A stretch of 64,000 nucleotides of DNA from Sulfopaludibacter sp963835555 (GTDB lineage: Bacteria > Acidobacteriota > Terriglobia > Bryobacterales > Bryobacteraceae), in contig CAWIGC010000012.1 of assembly GCA_963835555.1 (NCBI GenBank), positions 1 to 64,000 on the forward strand, in the 5' to 3' direction. The position numbers and the translations under genes were made by a program. Below the pieces are notes generated by a model that searched no databases, was not told the origin of the DNA, and saw only the letters and a program-made list of their open reading frames with translations. Below, in pieces: positions 1 through 9,948 of the stretch; positions within the stretch are counted from its first letter, which is position 1, and every line of letters starts with the position of its first letter.

Positions 1-28
1 GCTACCTTGCCGGGCAATTGGACACTAG

Positions 29-1450
29 CTAGCACTACTTTGGCAGATTTATTCGAGCGATCGACGGAGCGTTCGCCTGCAGTGGGGACATCGATAAGGG
101 GGCGCACGAGCGAGAGTTGCGATGACGGCGCGCCGGATCGCGGGCAGCGTCGGTTGTGGCGGCCCGTGGCGGATTCTTTTTTCCCCCGCTCGCTTCAGCG
201 AGGCGGCGGCTTTGCAGGTAGGCGTATGCGATCATGGTCATCAACGCGTGACGATGGAGGCCGGGCCAGGAGCGCCCCTCGAAGTGATCGAGGCCGAGTT
301 CTTCCTTGAGTTGCTGATGCGCCTGTTCGCAAACCCAGCGCGCCTTGATCGTGGCGGCGAGGGTCTTGAGGTTGGCGTCGGCCGGCAGGTTGGAAAGATA
401 ATATTTGCGCTCGCCCGAGACACGACGCTCGCCGACCAGCCAGGCCTCTTCGCCTGGCGTGTGCTGTCCGCCCTTGTCATGGATGCGTTGCGGGGGGCCG
501 TCGGCGATCCGCACGCGCAGGGCGGCGAACGAAGCCGCCAAAGGCCCTTTAGTTCCTTTGCGCCAGACGACGCGCCGCCACCTCGCCTTCCCAAGCATGT
601 CCTCAGCGGGCGCCGAGAGCTGATCAGGGATAGGACGCTTGCGGGGCCGTCCGCGTCCGGCGATCGGAAACACCAGCCCGACATCGCTCGGGTAGACTTT
701 CTGCAGCTTCGGGATTCCGACCGCCCACCTCAGGCCGCGCGCATCGAGCCCCTGGCGGAATGGCGCGGACAGACCGTATCCAGCGTCAGCCAGCACAGTC
801 GCAAAGCGGACGCCCGCGGCCCGGATGCGGTCGATCTCGGCGAGCGCGATCTCCGGCTTTGTGCGCCCCGCTCGCCAAGTCTCGGGCACGCGAGCCTTGG
901 CCATCCGATCGGCGTCGCCGGTCCAGCTATCGGGCAGAAATAGACGCAGGCCGATCATCATCGGAACCTCGTCCCGAGCCAGTGTCAGCGACACCAGCGT
1001 CTGACAATTAGCGGTCTTGCCGAGCGCCGAGGCGTATTGCGGCGCGACGCCAACCGAATGCGACCCCTTCTTCGGCAGCGCGGTGTCGTCGACGACAAGG
1101 ACCGTATTGGGTCCACCGATCCGTTTGTCCGCCTGGATCGCGAGTTCTTCCTGCAGCGGCGCTTCGTCCCAGACGCCGCTCGCAATGAAATGGTGCAACT
1201 GGTCGTAGTCGCCCGGCGCCAATCGCGCCGCCATCGGCTCGACGCTCTTACGATCGCCCGGCCCAATCAGCCCTCCCACATAAAGCGGGCACATCCGCCT
1301 GCGCGCCTTATGCCCCAACCGCGCCAGGAACGGCGCCAGCCACCGCTCCAGATCCCCATTCCAATCCGCCATCGCCTGGCCCCACAAATTGCGAAGCCGA
1401 CGATCGGACGAAATCCTTTCCAAACTCTTAATCTGCCAAAGTAGTGCTAG
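29..1450. mobile_element. IS701-type insertion sequence, copy 1
   Basis: The element is bounded by perfect 21-base terminal inverted repeats at 29-49 and 1430-1450; the outer end reads CTAGCACTACTTTGGCAG. It carries one DDE transposase on the minus strand. A second, diverged copy lies in opposite orientation at 1968-3383. The 28 bases outside this copy (1-28) are the exact reverse complement of the 28 bases outside copy 2 (3384-3411). I could not identify a target-site duplication because the window starts here. Confidence 0.85.
35..1372 (-). CDS. IS701 family DDE transposase
   Basis: Transposase of about 445 residues that moves the surrounding insertion sequence. The start chosen is the Met opening MADWNGDLERW, which lies inside the right terminal repeat; the frame is open further upstream but leaves the element. 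Motifs fit the IS701 DDE fold: VLVVDDTALPKKG holds the first Asp, VLADAGYG the second, and EQAHQQLKEELGLDHFEGR the Glu with its following helix. The frame is uninterrupted, unlike copy 2, so this copy could be active. It is one of few long intact frames in the left part of the window. Confidence 0.9.
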   Translation of the reverse strand: MADWNGDLERWLAPFLARLGHKARRRMCPLYVGGLIGPGDRKSVEPMAARLAPGDYDQLHHFIASGVWDEAPLQEELAIQADKRIGGPNTVLVVDDTALPKKGSHSVGVAPQYASALGKTANCQTLVSLTLARDEVPMMIGLRLFLPDSWTGDADRMAKARVPETWRAGRTKPEIALAEIDRIRAAGVRFATVLADAGYGLSAPFRQGLDARGLRWAVGIPKLQKVYPSDVGLVFPIAGRGRPRKRPIPDQLSAPAEDMLGKARWRRVVWRKGTKGPLAASFAALRVRIADGPPQRIHDKGGQHTPGEEAWLVGERRVSGERKYYLSNLPADANLKTLAATIKARWVCEQAHQQLKEELGLDHFEGRSWPGLHRHALMTMIAYAYLQSRRLAEASGGKKNPPRAATTDAARDPARRHRNSRSCAPLSMSPLQANAPSIARINLPK

Positions 1451-1967
1451 TGAGGAGGTTATTTTGATCCGGCAACGGCCTGGCGAGCTATCTGTGTCTC
1501 TAATCTCCCTACGCTTCGGGCGGAAGACTTCTCGTCGCGGCCAAAATCCCTCGGCAAACGCTGCCGACAATCGCGTCCACGCTCGAAGATCGCCGCCCAT
1601 GTAGGAGATTCGCGACCTCAACGTCGCCGCTTGATCCGCCACCGCGCGCAAACTGATCGCCGATAAGCGCTTGCCGCTCGACTAGCAATACGTACTCGTT
1701 CGACGGCGCCGATCAGAACGATCTACTATTGCTAGTCCAGCGGCAAGCGCGTATCGGCGATCAGTTGCGTGCGGTGAGCGGCTCACGCCGGCTACGTGGT
1801 GGTCGCGAAGTCTCCTTCATGGGCGGCAAGTCTTCGAGCGTGGAGCGCGGATCGCTGCAGGCGTTTGCCAAGGGACTTTCACGCGAACGAGAATCTGCCG
1901 GCCGAAGCGGGGGATACGTCGCAAAGATAATTCGCCAGGCTGTACTGGTAATCAAAAAACCACCCCA
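1451..1967. repeat. Palindromic spacer between the two IS copies
   Basis: The two halves of this stretch are diverged reverse complements: 1451-1690 matches 1725-1967 reversed, roughly 70-75 percent by eye. For example CGGCAAGCGC and ATCGGCGATCAG occur on both arms in opposite orientation. The core (about 1683-1738) has a short inverted repeat, ACTAGCAATA against TATTGCTAGT. Short frames exist on both arms but I recognise no product. The arms differ by many substitutions, so a simple read fold-back is unlikely. Confidence 0.7.
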
Positions 1968-3383
1968 CTAGCACTACTTTGGCAGATTAGGAGTTTGGAA
2001 AGGATTTCGCCCGATCGTCGGCTTCGCGATTTCGAGCCGACGGCGTGGCGGGTTGGAATGGAGATCTTGAACGGTGGCTTGCGCCGTTCCTGGCGCGGCT
2101 CGGACACAAGGCGCGCCGGCGGATGTGCCCGCTTTATGTGGGGGGGCTGATTGGGCCGGGCGACGCAAGAGCGTCGAGCCGATGGCGTCGCGATTGGCGC
2201 CCGGCGACTACGACCAGTTGCATCATTTCATTGCGAGCGGCGTCTGGGACGAAGCGCCGCTGGAAGAGGAACTCGCGATCCAGGCGGACAAACTGATCGG
2301 GGAGCAACCGTCCTTGTCGTCGACGACACCGCGCTGCCGAAGAAGGGGTCGCATTCGGTCGGCGTCGCGCCCCAATACGCCTCGGCGCTCGGCAAGACCG
2401 CCAATTGTCGGACGCTGGTGTCGCTGACACTGGCGCGGGACGAGGTTCCGAAGATGATCGGCCTGCGTCTGTTTCTGCCGGAAAGCTGGACCGGGCGACA
2501 CGAGCGGATGGCAAAGGCCCGCGTGCCCGAGACTTGGCGAGCGGCGCGCACAAAGCCGGAGATCGCGCTCGCCGAGATCGATCGCATCCGGGCCGCGGGC
2601 GTCCGCTTTGCGACGTGCTGGCGGACGCAGATACGGCCTTTCCGCGCCATTCCGCCAAGGGGCTCGATGCACGCAGCCTGAGGTGGGCAGTCGGAATCCC
2701 GAAGCTGCAGAAGGTCTACCCAAGCATCGTCAGACTCTTCTTTCCGATCGCCGGACGCGGACGGCCACGCAAGCGCCATATCCCTGATCAACTCTCCGCG
2801 CCCGCCGAGGACGATGCTCGCGACGGCAAAGTGGCGACGCGTCAGCTGGCGTAAAGGAACCAAAGGGCCTTTGGCGGCTTCCTTCGCCGCCGTGCGCGTG
2901 CGGATCGCCGATGGTCCGCCACAACGCATCCATAACAAGGGCATGCAGCACATGCCGGGCGAGGAGGCCTGGCTCGTCGGCGAGCGTCGCGTCTCGGGCG
3001 AGCGCAAATACTATCTTTCCAACCTGCCTGCCGACGCCAACCTCAAGACGCTCGCCGCCACGATCAAGGCGCGATGGGTCTGCGAGCAAGCCCACCAGCA
3101 ACTCAAGGAAGAACTCGGCCTCGATCACTTCGAGGGCCGATCCTGGCATGGCCTCCACCGCCACGCGCTCATGACGATGATCGCATACGCCTACCTGCAA
3201 AGCCGCCGCCTCGCTGAAGCGAGCGGGGGAAAAAAGAATCCGCCAAGGGCCGCCCAAGCCGACACTGCCCGCGATCCGGCGCGCCGTCCTCGCAACTCTC
3301 GCTCGCGCGCCGCCCTATCGATGTCCCCACTGCAGGCGAACCCTCCGAAGATCCCTCGAATAAATCTGCCAAAGTAGTGCTAG
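1968..3383. mobile_element. IS701-type insertion sequence, copy 2 (inverted)
   Basis: Second copy of the same element, with terminal repeats at 1968-1988 and 3363-3383 identical to those of copy 1. It lies in inverted orientation relative to copy 1 and its encoded protein is roughly 90 percent identical where frames can be compared. It ends 3 bases from the stop codon now used by the adjacent cyclase gene, so insertion may have replaced that gene's natural end. Confidence 0.85.
2045..3377 (+). pseudogene. IS701 family transposase, frameshifted
   Basis: Diverged copy of the transposase at 35-1372, starting at a GTG in the same place (VAGWNGDLERW). The reading frame shifts near 2160-2170, 2300, 2620 and 2810. 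Between shifts the protein is clearly homologous: the TALPKKGSHSVG segment with the first Asp, the LADA segment of the second Asp, and EQAHQQLKEELGLDHFEGR with the catalytic Glu are all present. Either the copy has decayed or, as elsewhere in the left part of the window, sequencing indels broke it. Substitutions relative to copy 1 are too many for error alone. Confidence 0.8.
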
Positions 3384-6300
3384 CTAGTGTCCAATTGCCC
3401 GGCAAGGTAGCTCGGTCGAACGCGGACAGCCGATTGAGCGCTTCTCGTAGCACCGCGGCCGCGAGAACTTCGATCATCAGCGGACATGGCGTCGAGGTCG
3501 AGGTCGAGTTTGAGGCTGGGGCGTTCCTCGTGAATGAAACCGCCCCGCGCGCCGAGGTTCTCATAGGTGTCGACGACCTGATAGGTGGCGACCGGGTAGG
3601 CGATGCCTTTGACCGATATGTGCCCACGCTCCTCGCAGCGGACCCGTTGGCGAACGGCCGCGTAAGTTTCATACGACAAGAGGATCTCCCCCGGCGTGGC
3701 CGCCGCTTCGAGCCGCCACGCAAGGTTCACGCCGCTGCCGATGATGGTGTAGTCCATCCGATCCTCGCCGCCAAAGTTCCCGACCGTGCAGTATCCCGTA
3801 TTGATTCCGATCCGGCATTGAAGGGGCCTTTCGATGCCCGACGCCCGCCACACGTCCTGCAGCTCGCGCATTCTTTTCCGCATGGCGATGGCCATCTCGA
3901 CGCAGGCGAGGGCGTCCTCATTGACGCCGCGTGTCTCCGGATCGCCGAAGAAGATGACGATGGCGTCGCCGACATATTTGTCGATTGTTGCTCCATAAGT
4001 TAGGGCGATCGCCGACATTTCGGTCAGATAGTGGTTTAGCAGCCGCGTCAGGTCTTCTGACTCGAGCCTGTCGGCCGTTTCCGTAAAGCCCGCGATATCC
4101 GAGAAGAAGACAGTCAGCTTTTTCCGGCGACTGGCGATTTTGACTTCCTGCCTTCCAGTGAAAATAGATCGTAAACCTGAGGCGAAAGGTATTTCGCCAG
4201 CTGGCTCGACAGCAGCTCCAAAGCCCTGGACTTTTCCGCCAGCTGGTTCTCACGCTGCTTCAATTCTGTGATGTCGGAGTAGACGGCGACCGTGCTTCCG
4301 TCGTCGGTCTTGCGCTCGCTGACCAGAATCCAGCGGCCGTCGCCGCGCTGCTGAACCTGCGGGCCGCCCGGTTCTCGGTGACGGGCCATGCGTTCTCGGA
4401 CCCAATCCTCGACCCTGCCCTCGGCATCCTTGACGTAGCCGCGTTCGGCGGCGCGTCGAACGATGCTTTCGAATGTCATGCCGGGCGCTATCTCTGCGCC
4501 GCCGCCGGGATAGAGAAGCGTTCGATATTTGTTGTTGCACACGACCAGGCGATCTTCGCTGTCGTAAAGCGAGAACGCTTCAGAGATGCTCTCGATCGCG
4601 ACCGCCAATCGCCGACGACCTTCGCGAATCTCCCTCTGGTTCGACTTCTGGAGCTCGATAGCCGTGTCCCGGAAGACGCCGAGCGCGTCGGCCATTCGGC
4701 CGATCTCGTCGCTGCGGTCGCGACCCGGCACATCGATCGACGTGTCGCCCCCGGCCAGGCCGCTCATCGCCTCAGTTATCCTCTCGATAGGTCTCACGAC
4801 CCGGGGCGCCACATACCGCAGCGCGATCAGGCTCGCCCCCAGTACGCTGAGAGCAGTGATGAGGAGAAGCAGAAGCCGGCCGTCGCCGATGGCCTGGGCG
4901 GTGCGGAGCGCCGCGGCGTCGCTGCCGTTCTGGGCGTTCACGACTATTTTCGCCACTTCCTTGCCAAGTTCAAGGACGAGCGAGTTGTTGGCCTGCAAGG
5001 AAGCTTGAGCAGCCGCGATCTGGCGTAGCTCCTCGCGTCGCAGATCGAAGATGTTTCCCGCGGAGGCGCCGAAGCCGATCAGCGTTTCTGTGAGGCCCTT
5101 CAGCGAACCATTGGCTGCGGCGGGAAGCCGCTTGAGCAACTTCTCCGCGTGGCTCGCCGCGGCGACAAAGCGCTCCTTGAGGGGCCCCAACGAGCTCGGG
5201 TCCGGCACGCCCGCGGCCTCGTTCAGCAGACCCGCCGCCAGGTTGCCCTCGGCGCGCAGCGTCAGCAGCACTTGGAGGTTTCCCACCCCGCCTTCGACCA
5301 GGCTGGCGATCGCCTCCGTGCCCTTGGCTGTCAGGTCCTCGCTGGTCGTCACGAGGTTGAAGCCTGCGTCGTCGACTATTGGCGCGAGCGTCTCGCGTAG
5401 GGCGCGGTGCGCCGCCTCCACCGCCGCCGTCCTTCCCTCCCGCTTGGCCTGGAGCGAGCGCCGCGCGTCGGCCGCGGCCCGGAGCTCCTGAGACCGGACA
5501 TCAAAAACGTTCTCCGCGCCGCCGCCGAGCCTAATCAGCGCCTCGCTCGACTTGCGCAGCCGTTCGTTCTCGGGCGATGGGCGCAATTTCTCGAGATTCC
5601 GCTCGATAGCCGCGGCTGCCGCCGAGAACCGCTCGCGGATAGGCTGGATCAAGGCCGCATCGTCGACATGCGCCGCCTCGGTCAGCAAGCCGGCCGCCAG
5701 ATTGGCGTCCGCGCGCAGGGTCAGCAGCGCCTGCAAGACATTGACTCCGCCCTCGACAAGTCCTGTGATCGCTTCCTTGCTTTTGGCAGTCATGTCCTCG
5801 CTGGTGGTCACAAGGTCGAAGCCGGCGTCATCCACCAAAGGCTCCAGGGCCTCCTGGAACTTGGCGTGAACCGCGGCAAGACCGGCGACGGCGGCCTCTC
5901 TTAGAGCGCCTATTCGCAGGCGCTGCTCGACTGCGCCGTTCAGCGCCTTGAGCTCGGCTGGGATCTTGCCTTCGATCTCGATCAGATTGCCGAGTCTCGC
6001 CTCGCCCACCCCCGTGGACTTCAGGCGCTCAGTCACGGCGGCGAGTTCCTTCAGCCTCTGAACGAGCCTGCCTTGTTCCTGAACCCGCTCCTTTTCGTTG
6101 CGGCTCGCGATGAGGGCGGGGGCCGTCGCCGTGATCTCGGCGCTCTTCTCGGCGAGGCGGAGCGAAGCCGTCATGCCGACGATGCTCTCGGCGGTGATCC
6201 GCGCTACCGACCGGTCAATGTCGGTGAAAGCATACCACGCGACCGCGCTGGCGCCGCAGGTCAACATGGCCATACTGCCGAACGCTAGAAACAGTTTAGC

Positions 6301-6411
6301 CTTGATGCCAAACGGCGCCTCGCCGTCGCGCTTGCGGCCCGTGGCCGCCAACTTCGAAGTCTGCTCATCGACTGGCGCGGCCCCGGCAGGCTCTTGATCC
6401 GCTGCGTTCAT
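3380..6411 (-). CDS. Membrane adenylate/guanylate cyclase with duplicated sensor domain
   Basis: Class III nucleotide cyclase of about 1010 residues once one missing base near 4147 is restored; without it translation stops at 4114. Order: transmembrane helix (about 38-62), a sensor built of two tandem copies of an about 153-residue module (DDAGFDLVTTSEDMTAK near 194 and DDAGFNLVTTSEDLTAK near 347), second helix (512-535), HAMP (533-590), PAS (603-720), cyclase domain (about 760-960; FFSDIAGFT and YVGDAIVIFFGDP carry the metal-binding Asp residues). It probably makes cAMP or cGMP in response to an external signal. The C-terminus abuts the IS copy 2 end and may be altered. A LivK-like binding protein lies just upstream on the same strand. 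Confidence 0.85.
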
Positions 6412-6486
6412 GACGACGCGTCGTCAGCGGGAGGGGGTCGGCGCTCCCCGGCGAAGAGACGACGCCTACCGGGCCCGCCGCTCATC

Positions 6487-7656
6487 TCAACGCTCCAGGC
6501 GGTCAATCGGCTTGAAGCTGCCATCCGCCTGGATCACGGTAAGAAAGACCTTGTCCATGCCCTGATGGTCGTCCGCGCCATAGGTCAATGTGATCCCGCC
6601 CAGATCGAACGTGCCAACCTCTTTGATCGTCGAAAGCAGGCCCACGCGCGTCACGGACCCTTTCATCTTCCCCAAGGCTTCGATAACCAATCGGCCGACC
6701 ATGTACCCCTCGAGCGACACGAAGCCGATCTGCGCGTCCGGATTGGCTGCCTTGAGCGCTTTTGGTACCGGGCCACGACCGGTATGCTCGTGTCCCAGGG
6801 GAATGGCACGACTTGCGTCACCACCACCCCTTTCCCGTCCTTGCCGAGCTCCTTTGCGAGGGCGTTGGCGCCGACGAATGAGATGTTGACGAACACCGGG
6901 TTCAGCTTGAGCCGGCGCGCCAGTTTGATGAACTCAGCGCACGGTTTATAGGCGCCGACCATGACGATAGCCTCGGGATCCGCCCTACGAATCTCCAGCA
7001 GCGCCATCTTCACCGCGGTCGTGTTGCGCTCGTAGGTGCCTTCGGCGACGAGCTTCATGCCCCGCTTTTCCAACGCCTTCGAGACCCCCGAGAGCCCGGC
7101 GCGACCGAAGGTGTCGTCTTGGTACAGTATGGCGATCCGCGACACTCCGAGGTCACTGGTGAGGCGCTCGATCCAGGCTTCCGTCTCCTGGTCATACGAA
7201 CCACGAACGTTGATCACATTGCCCAGGGAGGGTTGCGCAGGAAGGCGGCGCCCGTGAACGGCCCAATAAACGGCGCCCCGCTTCAGTGGCGATCGGCTGC
7301 GCCGCGCTGGAAGTAGGCGTACCCACCTCACCGACGAGCGCGAAGATCCCGTCTTCGTTGATCAGGCGCTTGGTGTTGGCGATCGCTCGTTCCGGCTCGT
7401 ACCCGTCGTCGTAGGAGACCAGCTCCAGTCTGTGGCCGTTCACTCCGCCGGCGGCATTGGCCTCGTTGAAGGAGGCGAGAATGCCTTCCCGCATCCCGAG
7501 ACCCAGCGCCGCCGCGGGCCCGTCGAAGGCCGCCGATTGTCCGAACACGATCCGGTCGTCGAAGACTCCCTGCTCAGCGCGAGCCCCAATGTCCATGAGC
7601 GAGATTGCGCCCAACCCCAATAGCCCAGCGACTGCAATCTCTCTGAGCCAATCCAT
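6487..7656 (-). CDS. LivK-type periplasmic binding protein, frameshifted
   Basis: Type I periplasmic binding protein of the branched-chain amino acid/amide family (Peripla_BP_6). It has a signal peptide (MDWLREIAVAGLLGLGAISL...) followed by FGQSAAFDGPAAALGLGMR, the family's N-terminal ligand region. Frame shifts near 7250-7320 and 6760 split it into three pieces; the C-terminal piece runs to the stop at 6487. No permease or ATPase genes are adjacent. It lies 76 bases upstream of the cyclase on the same strand, so it may instead present a ligand to the cyclase sensor; that is inference. Confidence 0.8.
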
Positions 7657-7794
7657 AATACCCTCCCTCACGAGGGCGCGTTCCGAATTCCTGCGGCCAT
7701 CGGCAGCGGCTCCACATCGGGCCAGTCGCTTGTATCACAGTGATCCCACGCATGAACGCTGTCAACTTACTCGGAGAAGAGGGGATAACCCGAC

Positions 7795-7820
7795 AAAAAG
7801 GCGGCCCGAAAGCCGCCCTT
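7795..7820 (-). terminator. Rho-independent terminator
   Basis: Read on the minus strand, a stem GGCGGC, a loop TTTCGG and a stem GCCGCC are followed by TTTTT. It lies about 24 bases beyond the stop codon at 7844, so it marks the 3' end of a minus-strand gene. Confidence 0.7.
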
Positions 7821-7843
7821 GGCTGGTATGCGCCGCGGCTTGA

Positions 7844-8000
7844 TCAGGCTGCGAAGTATTTCTGCGTGCGGTCGACCGCTCGGTCGCGAATGGTTCTGAG
7901 CTCGTCCAAAGCGACGTCAAAGCAGGGTCGCATCGGGTCGCCAAAATCGGATGGAGTACGTCGCCAGCCGCCACCATTCGCGCGGCCTTCACGCACAAAG
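7844..8000 (-). CDS. C-terminal part of an unrecognised gene
   Basis: Minus-strand frame ending DELRTIRDRAVDRTQKYFAA and a stop, followed after 24 bases by a good terminator, so it is probably a real gene end. Frames upstream are broken within about 150 bases and I could not follow the protein further or name a family. Indels or a rearrangement probably removed the rest. Confidence 0.3.
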
Positions 8001-8009
8001 GCGCCCGCC

Positions 8010-8153
8010 ATCAAGGATCTCGAGCTGCCGGTGCCGCTACCGGGCGTCGAGATCAACACCTCGCCCCACACCTATTTCGTGATCCCGCGAATGCAGCTCG
8101 CCAGGTTCAAGGGCGAAATCTGGGAACCCTTTGGGAATTTGATCAGCGGCTGA
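8010..8153 (+). pseudogene. C-terminal fragment of a LivK-type binding protein
   Basis: About 45 residues ending at the stop at 8153. PLPGVEINTSPHTYFVIPRM followed by QLARFKGEIWEPFG resembles the conserved C-terminus of branched-chain amino acid ABC binding proteins (typically LPGIKVNTSPTDY...QMQLMRFKGE.WE). The rest of such a gene is not found upstream in this strand, so this is probably a remnant left by rearrangement. Confidence 0.5.
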
Positions 8154-8515
8154 GCCGGCGAAAAGCGCATCACAAAAGTGGAAGGTGAGCTTGGCGGGCA
8201 TCCTTGCATCGATGATGAGCTGGTCCGCGACGTGTCCGATGCAACGTGGCGTGCCGCCGCGGATGTCCGCTTAACGTCGACTCCTGCCGGCCGGAATGCG
8301 CAAATAGCGGTCGTACCGAGACACAAAGAAGGCATGGAATTGGAGGTGGAATATTTGTGGTTCTGCAACAAATAAATGGGAAGCGCCAGCACCAACGGAA
8401 GGCACTGTACCCGGCTCTCGCTGAGAGCGTTCTCGAAGGGATGCTCAACGAAGGAGTGCCGGCCCCCTTGGCACGTATTTGCCGCCTTATGGGCGCACGG
8501 CGCGCCGACCGGAGC
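8154..8515. other. Intergenic stretch without a recognisable gene
   Basis: No frame here shows family features. A short stretch near 8289-8310 (CGGCCGGAATGCGC followed by ATAGCGG) recurs in similar form near 19262-19285, suggesting a small dispersed repeat or a remnant of a shared element. Confidence 0.4.
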
Positions 8516-9881
8516 TTAGTCCGGCGCCAGTTCCGCCTCCAAAATCGCCTCTTCCGCGTCGACGCCGGCAAGGGCGGCGTCCATCTTCGCGCGATCGAGC
8601 TCCCCCTCCCAGATTGAAACGACAATGGTCGCCACGCCATTGCCGATGATGTTGGTCAGCGCCCTGACCTCGCTCATGAACTTGTCGATGCCAAAAATGA
8701 TCGCAAGCCCCGGAACGAGCCTCGCGTCGGCGGCGGCGAGGGTTCCAGCGAGAGTGACGAAGCCGGCGCCGGTGACGCCGCTCGCCCCTTTCGAGGTCAG
8801 CATCGCGACGAGCAGGATGGTCAGGAGCTGGCCCCAGCTGAGATCGACGTGCAGCGCCTGCGCGATGAATAACGTCTGCCAGGGTCATGTAGATATTGGT
8901 GCCGTCGAGGTTGAACGAATAGCCGGTCGGCACCACTAGGCCCACGACCTGTTTCGAACAGCCAAGCCGCTCGAGTTTCGCCATCAGGAGCGGCAGGGCG
9001 CTTTCGGAGGACGACGTGCCGAGCACGATCAGAAGCTCGTCCTTGATGTAACGCAGGAAGCGGACGATCGAGAAGCCGAGCGCCCGCGCGATCGCCCCAG
9101 CACGACCAGAACGAAGATCGCCGAGGCCGCATAGAAGGTGAGGATAAGGTCGAGAAGGTTCCCGATCGAGCCCGTCCCATATTTGCCGATGGTGAAGGCC
9201 ATCGCGCCGAACGCGCCGAGCGGCGCGGCCTTCATGATGATGCCGATGACGGCGAACATCGCATGGGTGAGATCGTCCACGAGGCTGCGGATCCTCTCGG
9301 CGCGCTCGCCCAGATTGAGGAGGGCGAAGCCGAACAGGACGGCGAAGAACAGCACCTGCAGGATGTCGCCGATCTGGAAGATCTGCGGCGCTCCTGCCTT
9401 GCAGAGCGCCGGCGTCGGGGCTGCTGACGAAAGCGCCGACGATGCTGTCGGGAATGATGTGCAGGATGAAGTCGACCGGCCGGATCTGCCGGGCCGCGTC
9501 CGCATAGCACTTGGCCTGCGCGGCCTGCTCCGGCGTGAGCGTGATGTCGGGAAAGCTCGCGCCGGGGCGCCAGACGCTGCCGACCGTAAGGCCGACGACC
9601 AGCGCCAGAGTCGAGACCGCCTCGAAATAGACGAGCGCCTTCAGCCCGACCCGGCCGACGCTGCTGGCTTCCTGGATGTGGGCGATGCCCGAGACGACCG
9701 TGCAGAAGATGAGCGGCGCGATCGCCATCTTGACGAGCTTGACGAAACCCCGACCGAGGAACTCGACCCAATCATTGGTCGCAAAGGCGGGGAAGAGCCA
9801 TCCGACGAGCGCGCCGAGAACGACCGCGATGAGCACCTGGACGTAGAGCGCCGTATACCAGTGACGACCGCCTGTAGCCAT
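8516..9881 (-). CDS. dctA: C4-dicarboxylate/cation symporter DctA, frameshifted
   Basis: Member of the dicarboxylate/amino acid:cation symporter (DAACS) family, importing succinate, fumarate or malate with protons or sodium. The start MATGGRHWYTALYVQVL gives the usual short cytoplasmic N-terminus. Family marks are visible: hydrophobic helices throughout, FVKLVKMAIAPLIFCTVV, GTSSSESALPLLM (serine-rich loop), GYSFNLDGTNIYM and FGIDKFMSEVRALTNIIGN. Total length about 450 residues matches DctA. Frames shift near 9420, 9095 and 8865. It ends with an acidic tail at 8516. Confidence 0.88.
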
Positions 9882-9948
9882 CACTCTCCTCCCATAGGTC
9901 CGGGTCTCGGCTGCGGCTTCACGCAGTCTTGCGCCCGTTCGCATCTAG

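Noticed and set aside
1..3411. The inverted repeat as a long-read fold-back artefact
   Set aside because: The arms differ by many substitutions and by different amounts in the IS and spacer parts, which a single folded read would not give.
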